This document shows positions 16,939 through 25,550 of a stretch of DNA of 35,527 nt, one piece after another. The translations under genes and the position numbers were made by a program. Position 1 is the stretch's first letter; every line of letters starts with the position of its first letter. The notes under the pieces are model-generated. The model worked only from the letters and a program-made list of their open reading frames with translations. It did not search any database and was not told the origin of the DNA. The DNA comes from Betaproteobacteria bacterium (GTDB lineage Bacteria; Pseudomonadota; Gammaproteobacteria; Burkholderiales; Burkholderiaceae_D): positions 1 through 35,527 of the forward strand of contig JANXTA010000053.1 in NCBI GenBank assembly GCA_025356395.1. The letters are read 5' to 3'.

Positions 16939-19818
16939 ATGTCCAGCAAATCGAAGAACGCCAGCGGCGTCGACTACAAGTCGACGCTCAACCTGCCCGA
17001 CACTCCCTTCCCGATGCGCGGCAACCTCGCGCAGCGCGAGCCGCAGTGGATCGCCGACTGGCAGGCTCGCGGCGTCTACGAGCGCATCCGTGAAGCGCGC
17101 AAGGGCGCGAAGAAGTGGATCCTCCACGACGGGCCGCCCTACGCCAACAACCCGATCCACATGGGCCATGCCTTCAACAAGATCCTGAAGGACATGGTGG
17201 TCAAGTCGCGCAGCCTGGTCGGCTTCGATGCGCCCTACGTGCCGGGCTGGGACTGCCACGGCATGCCGATCGAGATCCAGATCGAGAAGCAGTACGGCAA
17301 GTCGCTGCCGGCCAGCGAGGTGCTGGCGAAGTCACGCGCGTACGCCGAGGTGCAGATCGAGAACCAGCTCGCCGACTTCCAACGATTGGGCGTGCTGGGC
17401 GAGTGGGATCGGCCGTACAAGACGATGAACTTCTCGAACGAGGCCGAGGAGTTGCGCGTGCTGGGTCGCATTCTGGAGAAGGGCTACGTGTTCCGCGGCC
17501 TGAAGCCGGTCAACTGGTGCTTCGACTGCGGCTCCGCGCTGGCCGAGGCCGAGGTCGAATACCAGGATCGCGTGGACTTGTCCGTCGACGTCGGCTTCCC
17601 GTTCGTTGACGACCAGCGTGCCGCGCTCGCGGCTGCGTTCGGACTCGCCGCATTGCCCGAAGGCCCCGGCCAGATCGTGATCTGGACCACGACACCGTGG
17701 ACCATCCCGTCGAACCAGGCGCTCAACGTCCATCCCGAGTTCGACTACGCGCTGGTCACGACGCCGCGCGGCCTGCTGATCCTGGCGCAGGAGCTCGTCG
17801 AGGCCTGTCTGACGAGCTACCAGCTCGAAGGAACGGTGCTCGCCACCTGCAAGGGCGCAGCGCTCGACCACATCGCCTTCGCCCATCCGTTCTACCCGCG
17901 TCGCTCGCCGGTCTATCTCGGCGACTACGTCACCCTCGAACAGGGGACGGGCGTCGTGCACTCAGCGCCGGCCTACGGCATCGAGGACTTCATCTCCTGC
18001 AAGGCCAACGGGCTGAAGGACGACGAGATCATCAACCCGGTGACCGGCGACGGCACCTATGCGTCGAGCGAGCCGCTGTTCGCGGGCCTGTCGATCTGGG
18101 ACGCGAACCCGAAGATCGTCGAGACCATCCGCGAAGCCGGCGCGCTGTTGCAGGTCGAGAAGTTCTCGCACAGCTACATGCATTGCTGGCGCCACAAGAC
18201 GCCGATCATCTATCGCGCCACGTCGCAGTGGTTCGCCGGCATGGACCGCCAGCCGACCGATGGCGCGCCGACGCTGCGCGAGACTGCGCTCAAGGCCATC
18301 GACGCGACGCGCTTCTTCCCGCATTGGGGCAAGTCGCGCCTGCACTCGATGATCGCCAACCGTCCCGACTGGACGTTGTCGCGCCAGCGACAATGGGGCA
18401 CGCCGATGGCCTTCTTCGTGCATCGCGAAACGGGCGCCCTGCATCCGGACACGCTCGCGTTGCTGGAAGACGTGGCCAAGGAAGTCGAGCGGTCCGGCAT
18501 CGAGGCCTGGCAGCACATCGACAGCGCGGCGCTGCTCGCACGCTACGACCGCGGCACGCCGGAGACCGATGCGGCCACATACATGAAGAACCGCGACACC
18601 ATCGACGTGTGGTTCGACTCGGGCTCGACCTGGCAGACCGTGATGGGCGGCACCAATCACCAGGGCTCGAACGCGGACGTGCTGCGCTACCCGGCCGACA
18701 TGTACCTCGAAGGCTCGGACCAGCATCGCGGTTGGTTCCATTCGTCGCTGCTGATCTCGTCGATGATCAACGGACGCGCACCCTACGACATGCTGCTCAC
18801 GCACGGCTTCGTGCTCGACGGCCAAGGACGCAAGATGTCCAAGTCGCTCGGCAACGTGACCGCGCCGCAGAAGCTGATCGACCAGTACGGCGCCGACATC
18901 GTGCGCTGGTGGGTCACGTCGACCGACTACTCGGGCGACGTGCTGATCTCCGACGAGATCATGAAGCGCGTCGTCGAGAGCTATCGCCGCGTGCGCAACA
19001 CGCTGCGCTTCCTGCTCGCCAACACGTCGGACTTCGATCCGCAGCAACACGCGCTGCCGATCGACCAGTGGCTCGAGATCGATCGCTATGCGATCGCGCG
19101 TCTCGACGAGCTGCAGAAGGAAGTGCTCGCGCACCTCGAGGTCTTCGAGTTCCATCCGGTCGCGGCGAAGTTGCAGACCTACTGCTCCGAAGACCTGGGC
19201 GGCTTCTACCTCGACATCCTCAAGGACCGGCTGTACACGTCGGCCGTCGCCGGCCTGCCGCGCCGCTCGGCGCAGCACGCGCTGTGGCACATCACGCAGA
19301 CTTTGCTGCGCCTGCTCGCACCGTTCATCTCGTTCACCGCCGAGGAAGCGTGGGCGGTGTTCGCGCCCGAGGCGCTGGCCGAGCGCGGCACCATCTTCGC
19401 GGAGACCGTCCACGAGCTGCCCCCGCTCGCGCATGCGGATGCGCTGCTGCACAAGTGGACCGTGATCCGCGAGATCCGCAGCAACGCGCTGAAGAAGCTC
19501 GAGGACGCGCGAACCGCGGGCCTGATCGGCTCGTCGCTGCAGGCCGAGGTCGAGGTTCACGTGCCGTCGGATCGCTACAACCTGATGCTCGAACTGAAAA
19601 ACGACCTGCGCTTCGTGCTGATCACGTCGCAGGCGACGGTTCACGAAGCTCCCCACGAATCCGAGGGCGAGATCGTCGTGAGGCCGTCGAAGCAACCGAA
19701 GTGCGATCGCTGCTGGCACTACCGCAGCGACGTCGGCAGCGATCCTGCGCACGCAACGCTGTGTGGTCGCTGCGTGTCCAATTTGTTCGGGGCCGGCGAG
19801 GCACGCAACGTCGCCTGA
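16939..19818 (+). CDS. ileS: Isoleucyl-tRNA synthetase
   Basis: A 959-residue class I synthetase charging tRNA-Ile. Visible are the HIGH-type motif [12 protein letters not shown] (near residue 75), the editing domain with [31 protein letters not shown], the KMSKSLGN loop, the anticodon-binding helices, and a C-terminal zinc finger CDRCWHYR...[10 protein letters not shown]. This is the bacterial type-1 (mupirocin-sensitive) architecture. The ATG at 16939 begins [20 protein letters not shown], the normal family start. An in-frame ATG at 16906 is unlikely. The usual downstream neighbour lspA is missing; a secreted protease-like gene follows after 10 bases. Confidence 0.98.
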   Translation: MSSKSKNASGVDYKSTLNLPDTPFPMRGNLAQREPQWIADWQARGVYERIREARKGAKKWILHDGPPYANNPIHMGHAFNKILKDMVVKSRSLVGFDAPYVPGWDCHGMPIEIQIEKQYGKSLPASEVLAKSRAYAEVQIENQLADFQRLGVLGEWDRPYKTMNFSNEAEELRVLGRILEKGYVFRGLKPVNWCFDCGSALAEAEVEYQDRVDLSVDVGFPFVDDQRAALAAAFGLAALPEGPGQIVIWTTTPWTIPSNQALNVHPEFDYALVTTPRGLLILAQELVEACLTSYQLEGTVLATCKGAALDHIAFAHPFYPRRSPVYLGDYVTLEQGTGVVHSAPAYGIEDFISCKANGLKDDEIINPVTGDGTYASSEPLFAGLSIWDANPKIVETIREAGALLQVEKFSHSYMHCWRHKTPIIYRATSQWFAGMDRQPTDGAPTLRETALKAIDATRFFPHWGKSRLHSMIANRPDWTLSRQRQWGTPMAFFVHRETGALHPDTLALLEDVAKEVERSGIEAWQHIDSAALLARYDRGTPETDAATYMKNRDTIDVWFDSGSTWQTVMGGTNHQGSNADVLRYPADMYLEGSDQHRGWFHSSLLISSMINGRAPYDMLLTHGFVLDGQGRKMSKSLGNVTAPQKLIDQYGADIVRWWVTSTDYSGDVLISDEIMKRVVESYRRVRNTLRFLLANTSDFDPQQHALPIDQWLEIDRYAIARLDELQKEVLAHLEVFEFHPVAAKLQTYCSEDLGGFYLDILKDRLYTSAVAGLPRRSAQHALWHITQTLLRLLAPFISFTAEEAWAVFAPEALAERGTIFAETVHELPPLAHADALLHKWTVIREIRSNALKKLEDARTAGLIGSSLQAEVEVHVPSDRYNLMLELKNDLRFVLITSQATVHEAPHESEGEIVVRPSKQPKCDRCWHYRSDVGSDPAHATLCGRCVSNLFGAGEARNVA

Positions 19819-19828
19819 GCGGTCCGCG

Positions 19829-20887
19829 ATGGACACGATGACGCGCTTCGCGTACTTTGCCGCCGCGCTGCTGGTCGTCTGCAGCGCGGCAGCGGGCGAG
19901 GGTCGTGCACGGTCCGACCGGCTCGAAGACTTCGATGCCTTCTGCCGTTTCGTCGCCGACGACAACGCGTCCTTCGAACTGAAGAAAACCGATTGGCCTG
20001 CGGCCTGCGCGGCGTCGCGTCCCAAGGTCGTCGAGGCCGTCGATCGCAGCGCGTTCATCGGGGTCGTCGAGCGCACGCTGGCCGAGCTCTACAACGCGCA
20101 CGCGCACTTCGGGACAAGCACGCCGAAGTGCCCGCGACTGGTGCCGACCGACGCGGACCTGTACGCGAGATGGCAAGGGGCGGAGGCGATCGCGGAGGTA
20201 GGTGCCGCATCCATGGTGCTGGCGGCCGGTCTGCAACCCGGCTTGCGCGCGCTCGAGATCGACGGGCGCTCCGTCGAGGACGTGGTCGCGGCCGCGATGC
20301 CGCAGCACCTCACCGCGCTCGATCCCGCGGCGCGCGACTGGGCCTTGCGCGTCGCACTCGCCGGCCATCAGGACCGTAAGGCCGTTCAGGTCAGGGCCGA
20401 ACTCGATGGCCGACGCGGGACGTTCGCGTTTGTGCCCAAGCGCACGCGGCCCGATCGACCACTGACGGCGACGCTCGTGGGTACCGTGGGCGTGATCGAG
20501 ATCCACGACGCGCTGGACGACGCGAAGCTGGTCCCGTCCTTCGGCGAGGCGCGCGAGACCGGAATCTTTCACGTCTGGAACGAGCTCGTCGGACACTGGA
20601 CCGGAAGCATGGGCGAAGGCATCGCGATCGGACTGAATGCGATGCGCGGTGCGCCCGTGATTGGAGCCCCGATGGCAGGTCTGCTCGGTGCCCTCGATGA
20701 GCTGAAGCGGGCGCACGCCGGCGTCGTGGCCCGCATTCCGGCCGAGCGTCTGTTCCACGTCGACGGCACGCCACGCGAGGCATTCGTGCCTTGCACGATC
20801 GACAACAGGGACGCCGATGCCGATCTGCGCCAGGTCGTGGCGTTCGCCTCGCAGCTCGCCGAGCACACCGCGGCCCGCTGCCCGTGA
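19829..20887 (+). CDS. S41-like (C-terminal processing protease family) secreted protein, probable internal deletion
   Basis: A 352-residue protein with a signal peptide (MTRFAYFAAALLVVCSAAAG, cleavage near residue 23), so it is periplasmic. The C-terminal third resembles S41 peptidase homologs of proteobacteria: GVIEIHDAL, then VGHWTGSMGEGIAIGL with the candidate catalytic Ser, GAPVIGAPMAGLLGA and LFHVDGTPREAF. The family segment that should lie between (LDLRxxPSGG and about 60 residues) seems absent: the text jumps from PSFGEARETG to FHVWNELVGHWTGS. This region helps form the oxyanion hole, so activity is doubtful. The family call is from memory of motifs. It sits 10 bases after ileS and overlaps the next gene by four bases. 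Confidence 0.6.
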   Translation: MDTMTRFAYFAAALLVVCSAAAGEGRARSDRLEDFDAFCRFVADDNASFELKKTDWPAACAASRPKVVEAVDRSAFIGVVERTLAELYNAHAHFGTSTPKCPRLVPTDADLYARWQGAEAIAEVGAASMVLAAGLQPGLRALEIDGRSVEDVVAAAMPQHLTALDPAARDWALRVALAGHQDRKAVQVRAELDGRRGTFAFVPKRTRPDRPLTATLVGTVGVIEIHDALDDAKLVPSFGEARETGIFHVWNELVGHWTGSMGEGIAIGLNAMRGAPVIGAPMAGLLGALDELKRAHAGVVARIPAERLFHVDGTPREAFVPCTIDNRDADADLRQVVAFASQLAEHTAARCP

Positions 20888-21372
20888 CGATCCGTCTGCT
20901 GCAGCTCGATCTCGCGCGCATCGAGGCCGTAGAGCACGACCAGATGCAGGTGGATGGCATCGTCGCCATCGAAAACGGCCTGCCACCGTCGTTCATCCTC
21001 GAAGAAGCCGCAGCCGCCATGCGCGAAGGCAAGGACGCGCTCTGGTACGGGCCCTTCGTCTTCGTCGAAACGACGCTCGAACGCATCGTCGGCAGCGGCA
21101 TCTTCAAGGGCGAACCGAGCGACGGCTGGGTCGAGATCGGCTACGGCGTCGCGAGCAGTTGCCAGGGGCGCGGCTACGCGACCGCTGCGGTTCTCGAACT
21201 CGTGCGCTTCGCGTTCGGGCAAGCCGGCATCACGGCGGTCTACGCCGAGACCGGCGTCACCAACCTCGCGTCCCGACGCGTGGTGCAGAAGGCCGGCTTC
21301 CTGTGGACGGCCGAGCGGCTGTGCGAAGACGACGGACCGGTCGACTGCTGGGTCATCGAAGCGCCAGGCTGA
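20884..21372 (+). CDS. GNAT-family N-acetyltransferase (RimJ/RimL-like)
   Basis: A 162-residue acyl-CoA transferase. GNAT motif A is seen in EIGYGVASSCQGRGYATAAV (about residues 80-99; QGRGYA is the pyrophosphate loop). Motif B follows with AVYAETGVTNLASRRVVQKAGF. This shape fits ribosomal-protein or small-molecule acetyltransferases; the substrate is unknown. The start is GTG at 20884, because GTGA overlaps the TGA of the upstream gene and matches the likely N-terminus VTIRLLQLD. It is probably translationally coupled to the S41-like gene. Confidence 0.85.
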   Translation: MTIRLLQLDLARIEAVEHDQMQVDGIVAIENGLPPSFILEEAAAAMREGKDALWYGPFVFVETTLERIVGSGIFKGEPSDGWVEIGYGVASSCQGRGYATAAVLELVRFAFGQAGITAVYAETGVTNLASRRVVQKAGFLWTAERLCEDDGPVDCWVIEAPG

Positions 21373-21374
21373 AA

Positions 21375-21398
21375 CACGACGCCAGCTCCGGCGTCGTG
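21375..21398 (+). other. Perfect stem-loop after the GNAT gene
   Basis: CACGACGCC (21375-21383) pairs with GGCGTCGTG (21390-21398) around a six-base loop, starting three bases after the GNAT stop. There is no T-tract, so it may be an mRNA-stabilising 3' hairpin or a weak, Rho-assisted terminator. Confidence 0.5.
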
Positions 21399-21485
21399 CA
21401 GCGTTGCATCGCCAATCAGCTCATCCGGTCTCCCCAGCGCATGTCCAGTTAGATTCCTGCTTACCGATTTCTTACCGGAGGTGGT

Positions 21486-21737
21486 GTGCGAATCACGAGC
21501 AAGGGGCAGGTGACAATCCCGCAGGCCATCCGCAAGAAGGCTGGGTTGCTCCCCCACACCGAGGTCGAATTCGCGATGGTGCGCGGGCAGGTTGTCCTCG
21601 AGCCAGTCGTCTCGAGCACAGGCGATTCGGACTGGGCGATGGCTGCTTTGCAAAAAGCGCGCGGTACTGCGAACGAACCGATGTTTCGCGGCTGGACCAC
21701 CGATCGCATCGTGCATTTCCCGCGCAGCGAGGATTGA
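21486..21737 (+). CDS. AbrB/SpoVT-type antitoxin (VapB-like)
   Basis: An 83-residue swapped-hairpin DNA-binding protein. The AbrB motif reads RITSKGQVTIPQAIRKKAGL at the N-terminus, followed by HTEVEFAMVRGQVVLEPV. The rest (DWAMAALQKARG...TTDRIVHF) is the usual toxin-binding tail region, somewhat diverged from the common ending of TTDEIMALTRG type. Such proteins neutralise a PIN-domain RNase and repress their own operon. The start is GTG at 21486 with GGAGG at 21477-21481. Its TGA overlaps the ATG of the toxin gene (TGATG). Confidence 0.85.
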   Translation: MRITSKGQVTIPQAIRKKAGLLPHTEVEFAMVRGQVVLEPVVSSTGDSDWAMAALQKARGTANEPMFRGWTTDRIVHFPRSED

Positions 21738-22219
21738 TGTCGCGAGCCGCCAAGTCAGCCTCGACGCGCACGTCCCGCCCGCCAGGCGCACGCGAGCCGT
21801 CCTCTGCCTACGGCGAAAGACTCGCGCCTCGCGTGCTCGTCGTGATCGACGTCCTCGAGAACGATCCTCAATGGTGCGCGTAGTCGTTGGCACAGCTTGC
21901 GCCGCTGATTGCGTGTGGACGTGCTGCGATCGTGCCGATCATCTATGCCGAGGTCGCAGCAGACTTCTCGACCACCGAGGCGCTGGAGGCGGCGATCGGA
22001 CCGCTGAAACTGGCCCGCGAGGCTCTATCTTGGAAGGCTGCATTTCTCGCCGGCAAGGCCTACAAACTCTACCGACGCCGCGGTGGAACCAGGTGCTCGC
22101 CCTTACCCGACTTCTACATCGGTGCGCACGCCTTGCTAGCGGGATATGCATTGCTCACGCGAGACCAGCGCCGGTATCGCGAGTATTTCCCGAAGCTCAA
22201 GGTCATCGCGCCCAAGTGA
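21737..22219 (+). pseudogene. PIN-domain toxin (VapC-like), inactivated
   Basis: One frame from ATG 21737 to TGA 22219 (161 codons) is broken by TAG at 21881-21883. Downstream it is a good PIN domain: PIIYAEVAADF (acidic Glu), AAFLAGKAYKLYRRRGGTR, PLPDFYIGAHALLAGYALLTRDQRRYREYFPKL with two further acids. The TAG stands where close relatives have Trp (DPQW-x-x-W-S), which fits TGG to TAG. In addition, the first active-site motif (DSN/DTN) is missing: the text reads RVLVVIDVLEND rather than VLxDSNVxxDVLEND, suggesting a small in-frame deletion. The RNase would be dead even with readthrough. The antitoxin gene upstream is intact. Confidence 0.8.
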
Positions 22220-22262
22220 TCCCGTCTTTCACGGGTGGCTCATCGAGGTCAGACGGCGACGC

Positions 22263-22853
22263 TCACTGCCCCGGCTGCCCCAGCAGCGCAGCCCGCAGGT
22301 TCTTGTCGACCGCGCGCTCGCCGATGAACATCTTCAGCAGAGCCACGTAGAAGTCGTCGCCGGTGATCGCATCGCCCTGCGGCTTGCCGTTGATCAGCAG
22401 GCGCGAGCCCTTCGCCGGGTCGAAGTCGAGGTCGATCGCATCGCCCTTCTTCACGCCGCCGGCCGCGCGCACCTGCCCGTCGAACACGTCCATGCGCTCG
22501 CGCAACACGTCGAGCGCGTCGTCCTTGTAGTTCTTGCGGATGCCGTCGCTGAAAGTCCGTGCGAGCGTCGACGCGTTGACGTCGAGCAGCATGCGCACCG
22601 CGATCCGCTTCGGGCCCTTCAACACGAACACCTGATCCGCATCGACTTCCTTGTGCGGGAGGTACAGCGCCGCGACGTAGCCCTTGAGGAAACCGCCACG
22701 CACGCCGAGTCCATTGAGGACGAGCTGGCTGCCGGACAGCTTCAGCGTGTCCTCGTAGCGCATCCCTTCGCGTTCGACGGTTGCCGCACCCGCCATCGAC
22801 ACGGTCGCCGCGAGCACGATGCCCGCCAACGCTGCCCGCGGTCGTCTCCCCAT
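22263..22853 (-). CDS. Chalcone-isomerase-fold periplasmic protein
   Basis: A 196-residue protein with a signal peptide (RAALAGIVLAATVSMAGAA, cleavage near residue 23). It is followed by the chalcone isomerase-like domain seen in many proteobacteria: LKLSGSQLVLNGLGVRGGF, KGYVAALYLP, RIAVRMLLDVNA, FSDGIRKNY and GDDFYVALLKMFIGERAVDKNLRAALLG at the end. Bacterial members of this fold probably bind fatty acids or other small ligands; no enzyme role is established. The start ATG 22853 has GGAAGG about eight bases upstream. An in-frame ATG at 22889 would put extra basic residues in front. It is divergent from the AEC transporter with about 45 bases between. Confidence 0.85.
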   Translation of the reverse strand: MGRRPRAALAGIVLAATVSMAGAATVEREGMRYEDTLKLSGSQLVLNGLGVRGGFLKGYVAALYLPHKEVDADQVFVLKGPKRIAVRMLLDVNASTLARTFSDGIRKNYKDDALDVLRERMDVFDGQVRAAGGVKKGDAIDLDFDPAKGSRLLINGKPQGDAITGDDFYVALLKMFIGERAVDKNLRAALLGQPGQ

Positions 22854-22898
22854 CGCGTTACCCTTCCGCCTTCCGATCCATCCCGTCATCGTCGCTCC

Positions 22899-23792
22899 TT
22901 GTCCGTCGCCCTGCTGCTGTTCCCCGACTTCGCGCTGATCCTGCTCGGCGCGCTGCTTAAACGATACGCGCGATTCGAGCTGGCCTTCTGGACCGGGCTC
23001 GAGCGCATGGTGTACTTCGTCCTGTTTCCGTCGCTGTTGTTCAGTTCGACCGCCACCGCGAAGCTCGATTTCGACGCCACCGCCGGCCTGATCGCGGCCA
23101 GCCTGGTCGCGATGGCGACCGGCCTCGTGCTCGGCTATCTCGCGCGGCCATTGTTCAAGCCTTCGCCCGTGGTCTTCGCATCGGGCGTGCAGTGCGCCTT
23201 CCGCTTCAACTCCTATGTCGCGCTCGCCCTGGCCGGCCGGCTCGGCGGCGGCGAGGGCATCGCGTTGATGGCGGTCGTTATCGGCATCAGCGTGCCGCTC
23301 GCCAATGCGGCAGCGGTCTACGCGCTGGCGCAGCACCAGAAGACCAACGTTTTCCGCGAGATGCTGCGCAACCCGCTGATCATCGCGACCGTGTGCGGCC
23401 TGGCCCTCAACCTGCTGGGCATCCACCTGCCCGAGTTCGTCCTCGCGACCCTGCAGCGCCTCGGCGCCGCCTCGATCGCGCTCGGACTGATCGCGGTCGG
23501 TGCCGGGCTGCGCCTGAGCGGCACGGTCGTCGAGCGACCCACGCTCGCGTGGTTCCTCGCCGTGAAGCTGCTGGCGGCACCCTTTGCCGTGTGGCTGTTC
23601 GTGCGCCACTTCGCGCTGCCGCCGTTGCAGAGCGAGATCGCGATTCTGTTCGCCGCGTTGCCGACCGCCTCGTCGGCCTACATCCTCGCGGTGCGCATGG
23701 GCGGCAACGGCGCCATCGTCGCGTTCCTGATCTCGGCGGGAACCGTGATCTCGGTGGTCACGCTGCCGATCTGGATCAACATCGCACGTTGA
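22899..23792 (+). CDS. AEC-family (auxin efflux carrier-like) transporter
   Basis: A 297-residue inner-membrane protein with about ten hydrophobic segments along its length. Family hallmarks are LILLGALLKRYARF, MVYFVLFPSLLFSS near the N-terminus, NPLIIATVCGLALNLLGIHLP in the middle, and ALPTASSAYILAVRMGGN...TVISVVTLPIW at the end. AEC carriers export or import small carboxylates such as malate or malonate; the substrate is unknown here. The start is uncertain: TTG 22899 gives the right length, but no clear ribosome-binding site is seen. The 3' end overlaps the 3' end of queG by 17 bases in convergent orientation. Confidence 0.88.
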   Translation: MSVALLLFPDFALILLGALLKRYARFELAFWTGLERMVYFVLFPSLLFSSTATAKLDFDATAGLIAASLVAMATGLVLGYLARPLFKPSPVVFASGVQCAFRFNSYVALALAGRLGGGEGIALMAVVIGISVPLANAAAVYALAQHQKTNVFREMLRNPLIIATVCGLALNLLGIHLPEFVLATLQRLGAASIALGLIAVGAGLRLSGTVVERPTLAWFLAVKLLAAPFAVWLFVRHFALPPLQSEIAILFAALPTASSAYILAVRMGGNGAIVAFLISAGTVISVVTLPIWINIAR

Positions 23793-24942
23793 TCGGGGCC
23801 AGCGCCCATTCGACGTGTTCGCGCACGACCACGGAAGCATCATCGAGGCGCGCCGTGAGGGCATCGACGATCGCGGTTCGATCGGCATCGTTGTCGACGA
23901 CGACCAGCGCGTTGCCGAGCGCGATCGCCACGTTGCGCACCCAGCGTTCGTGGCCGATGCGACGGATCGCACTGCCCTCGGTCTGACGCAGGAACTCGTC
24001 CTCGGTCCACGCGAACACGTCGATCAGCGTGCGATCGGCGAGGGAGCGCACGTCGAAGTCCGCCAGTGGCGAACGCTGCGCGTAACGGTTCCATGGACAC
24101 ACCAGCTGGCAGTCGTCGCAGCCAAAGATGCGGTTGCCGATCGCGCGTCGGAACTCGATCGGGATGGTGCCTTCGTGCTCGATGGTGAGGTAGGAGATGC
24201 AGCGACGCGCATCCAGCACATGCGGTGCGACGATGGCCTGCGTCGGACAGACGTCGATGCAGCGCGTGCACGTGCCGCAGTGGTCGGAGACCGGCTCGTC
24301 GGGTGGGAGCGCGAGGTCCACGAAAAGTTCGCCGAGGAAGAACATCGAGCCGCCTTCGCGCGACAGCAGCAACGTGTGCTTCCCGCGCCAGCCCAGTCCG
24401 GCGCGTTGCGCGAGCTCGACCTCCATCACGGGCGCGGAGTCGGCGAAGACACGATGACCGAACGGCCCGATGGCATCCGCGATGCGATCGGCAAGTCGCT
24501 GCAGCCGCCCGCGCACGACCTTGTGATAGTCGCGACCGTGTGCGTAACGCGACACGTTGGCACGCAGCGGATCGTGCAGGGTGTCCCACGAATCGTCGAC
24601 CCAGTGACCTTCGTCTCGGGTGGCGGGCAAGTAGTCCATGCGCACCGCGATCACCGTCACCGTGCCCGGCACGAGCTCGGTGGGACGTGCACGCCGCATG
24701 CCGTGACGCGCCATATACTTCATCGTTCCGTGATAGCCCTTGTCGAGCCAGTCGCGCAACCGTCCCTCCGTCTCCAGCGCTTTCGCGTCCGCCTCGTCGC
24801 CGCGCGGCAACGCGTCGCAGAAGGCCACCTGCGCGAAGCCGAGTTCGAGGGCCCATGCCCGGATCGATCGCGCGAGTTCGAACGGATCGACCTCGGGCGA
24901 GGCCGCGAGCTCTTGATCGCTTGGTCGGGTCGGGCTGTCCAT
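23776..24942 (-). CDS. queG: Epoxyqueuosine reductase
   Basis: A 388-residue cobalamin-dependent Fe-S enzyme that reduces epoxyqueuosine to queuosine in tRNA, the last step of Q synthesis. Diagnostic pieces are YHGTMKYMARH, RYAHGRDYHKVVR, FADSAPVMEVELAQRAGLGWRGKHT (cobalamin/substrate side), and two 4Fe-4S motifs, CGTCTRCIDVCPTQAI and CDDCQLVCPWN. The C-terminus holds HEAT-like repeats (RWVRNVAIALGNA). The start ATG is 24942; tsaE starts divergently 15 bases away, a pairing frequent in proteobacteria. queD and queE lie about 6 kb to the right. Confidence 0.96.
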   Translation of the reverse strand: MDSPTRPSDQELAASPEVDPFELARSIRAWALELGFAQVAFCDALPRGDEADAKALETEGRLRDWLDKGYHGTMKYMARHGMRRARPTELVPGTVTVIAVRMDYLPATRDEGHWVDDSWDTLHDPLRANVSRYAHGRDYHKVVRGRLQRLADRIADAIGPFGHRVFADSAPVMEVELAQRAGLGWRGKHTLLLSREGGSMFFLGELFVDLALPPDEPVSDHCGTCTRCIDVCPTQAIVAPHVLDARRCISYLTIEHEGTIPIEFRRAIGNRIFGCDDCQLVCPWNRYAQRSPLADFDVRSLADRTLIDVFAWTEDEFLRQTEGSAIRRIGHERWVRNVAIALGNALVVVDNDADRTAIVDALTARLDDASVVVREHVEWALAPINVRC

Positions 24943-24956
24943 GACGCGCCGATTGT

Positions 24957-25550
24957 ATGACCCAGCTTCCGACCGACTCCCTCAAACGCCTCGCGCTTGC
25001 CGACGAATCGGCCAGCGACGCGTTCGGGCGTGCTCTCGCGGCACTGGTGATCGCCAACCCGCTCGCCCCCGCGGGCGGCGGCTTCACGATCCATTTCAGC
25101 GGCGACCTCGGCGCGGGCAAGACGACCATCGTCAGGGCGCTGTTGCGCGCGCTCGGCGTTACAGGCCGCATCAAGAGCCCGACGTACACGCTGGTCGAGC
25201 CCTATGTGGTCGAAATGCCGAAAATCGTTGAATCTCGACAGGACGTGAAGTTACACTGTTATCACTTTGATTTTTATAGGTTCGAGGATCCGCAAGAATG
25301 GCTGGACGCGGGTTTTCGGGACTACTTCTCCGATGCGGTGTTGCGATTGGTCGAATGGCCTGAACGAGCGCGCTCCGAGGACGGCGATTTCCTGCCGCCC
25401 GCAGACCTGCACGTCTCGATCGAAGCGGCTGAAATCGGACGCGTCGTGTCATGGACGACGCCTACCGCGTTGGGTGCGTCGTGGCTGAGCCGCGCAAGCC
25501 TCGCGGCACCGTCGCACCCGGCCGCAGGCGACTCCTCAAGCGCGGCCTGA
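24957..25550 (+). CDS. tsaE: tRNA threonylcarbamoyladenosine biosynthesis ATPase TsaE
   Basis: A 197-residue P-loop ATPase that works with TsaB-TsaD in making t6A37 of ANN-decoding tRNAs. Walker A is FSGDLGAGKTTIVRALLRALG. The family motif KSPTYTLVEPY and the Walker B-like HFDFYRFEDPQEWLDAGF...LVEWPERA are present. It is longer than the usual 150-160 residues because of an Ala/Ser-rich C-terminal tail that runs into the amiC reading frame. Essential in most bacteria. The start ATG at 24957 is 15 bases from the divergent queG. Confidence 0.95.
   Translation: MTQLPTDSLKRLALADESASDAFGRALAALVIANPLAPAGGGFTIHFSGDLGAGKTTIVRALLRALGVTGRIKSPTYTLVEPYVVEMPKIVESRQDVKLHCYHFDFYRFEDPQEWLDAGFRDYFSDAVLRLVEWPERARSEDGDFLPPADLHVSIEAAEIGRVVSWTTPTALGASWLSRASLAAPSHPAAGDSSSAA

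Noticed and set aside
17697..20076. Very long open frames overlapping ileS (over 700 codons on each strand)
   Set aside because: They are shadows of the GC-rich ileS coding sequence: Arg/Ala/Asp-rich text without family motifs, while the ileS frame has every expected motif.
9685..22219. Wholesale TAG reassignment in this organism
   Set aside because: TAG ends complete genes at the family-typical C-terminus (queE at 30998-30996, miaA at 35161-35163), so TAG must act as a stop at least there. Partial suppression is kept as an open finding.
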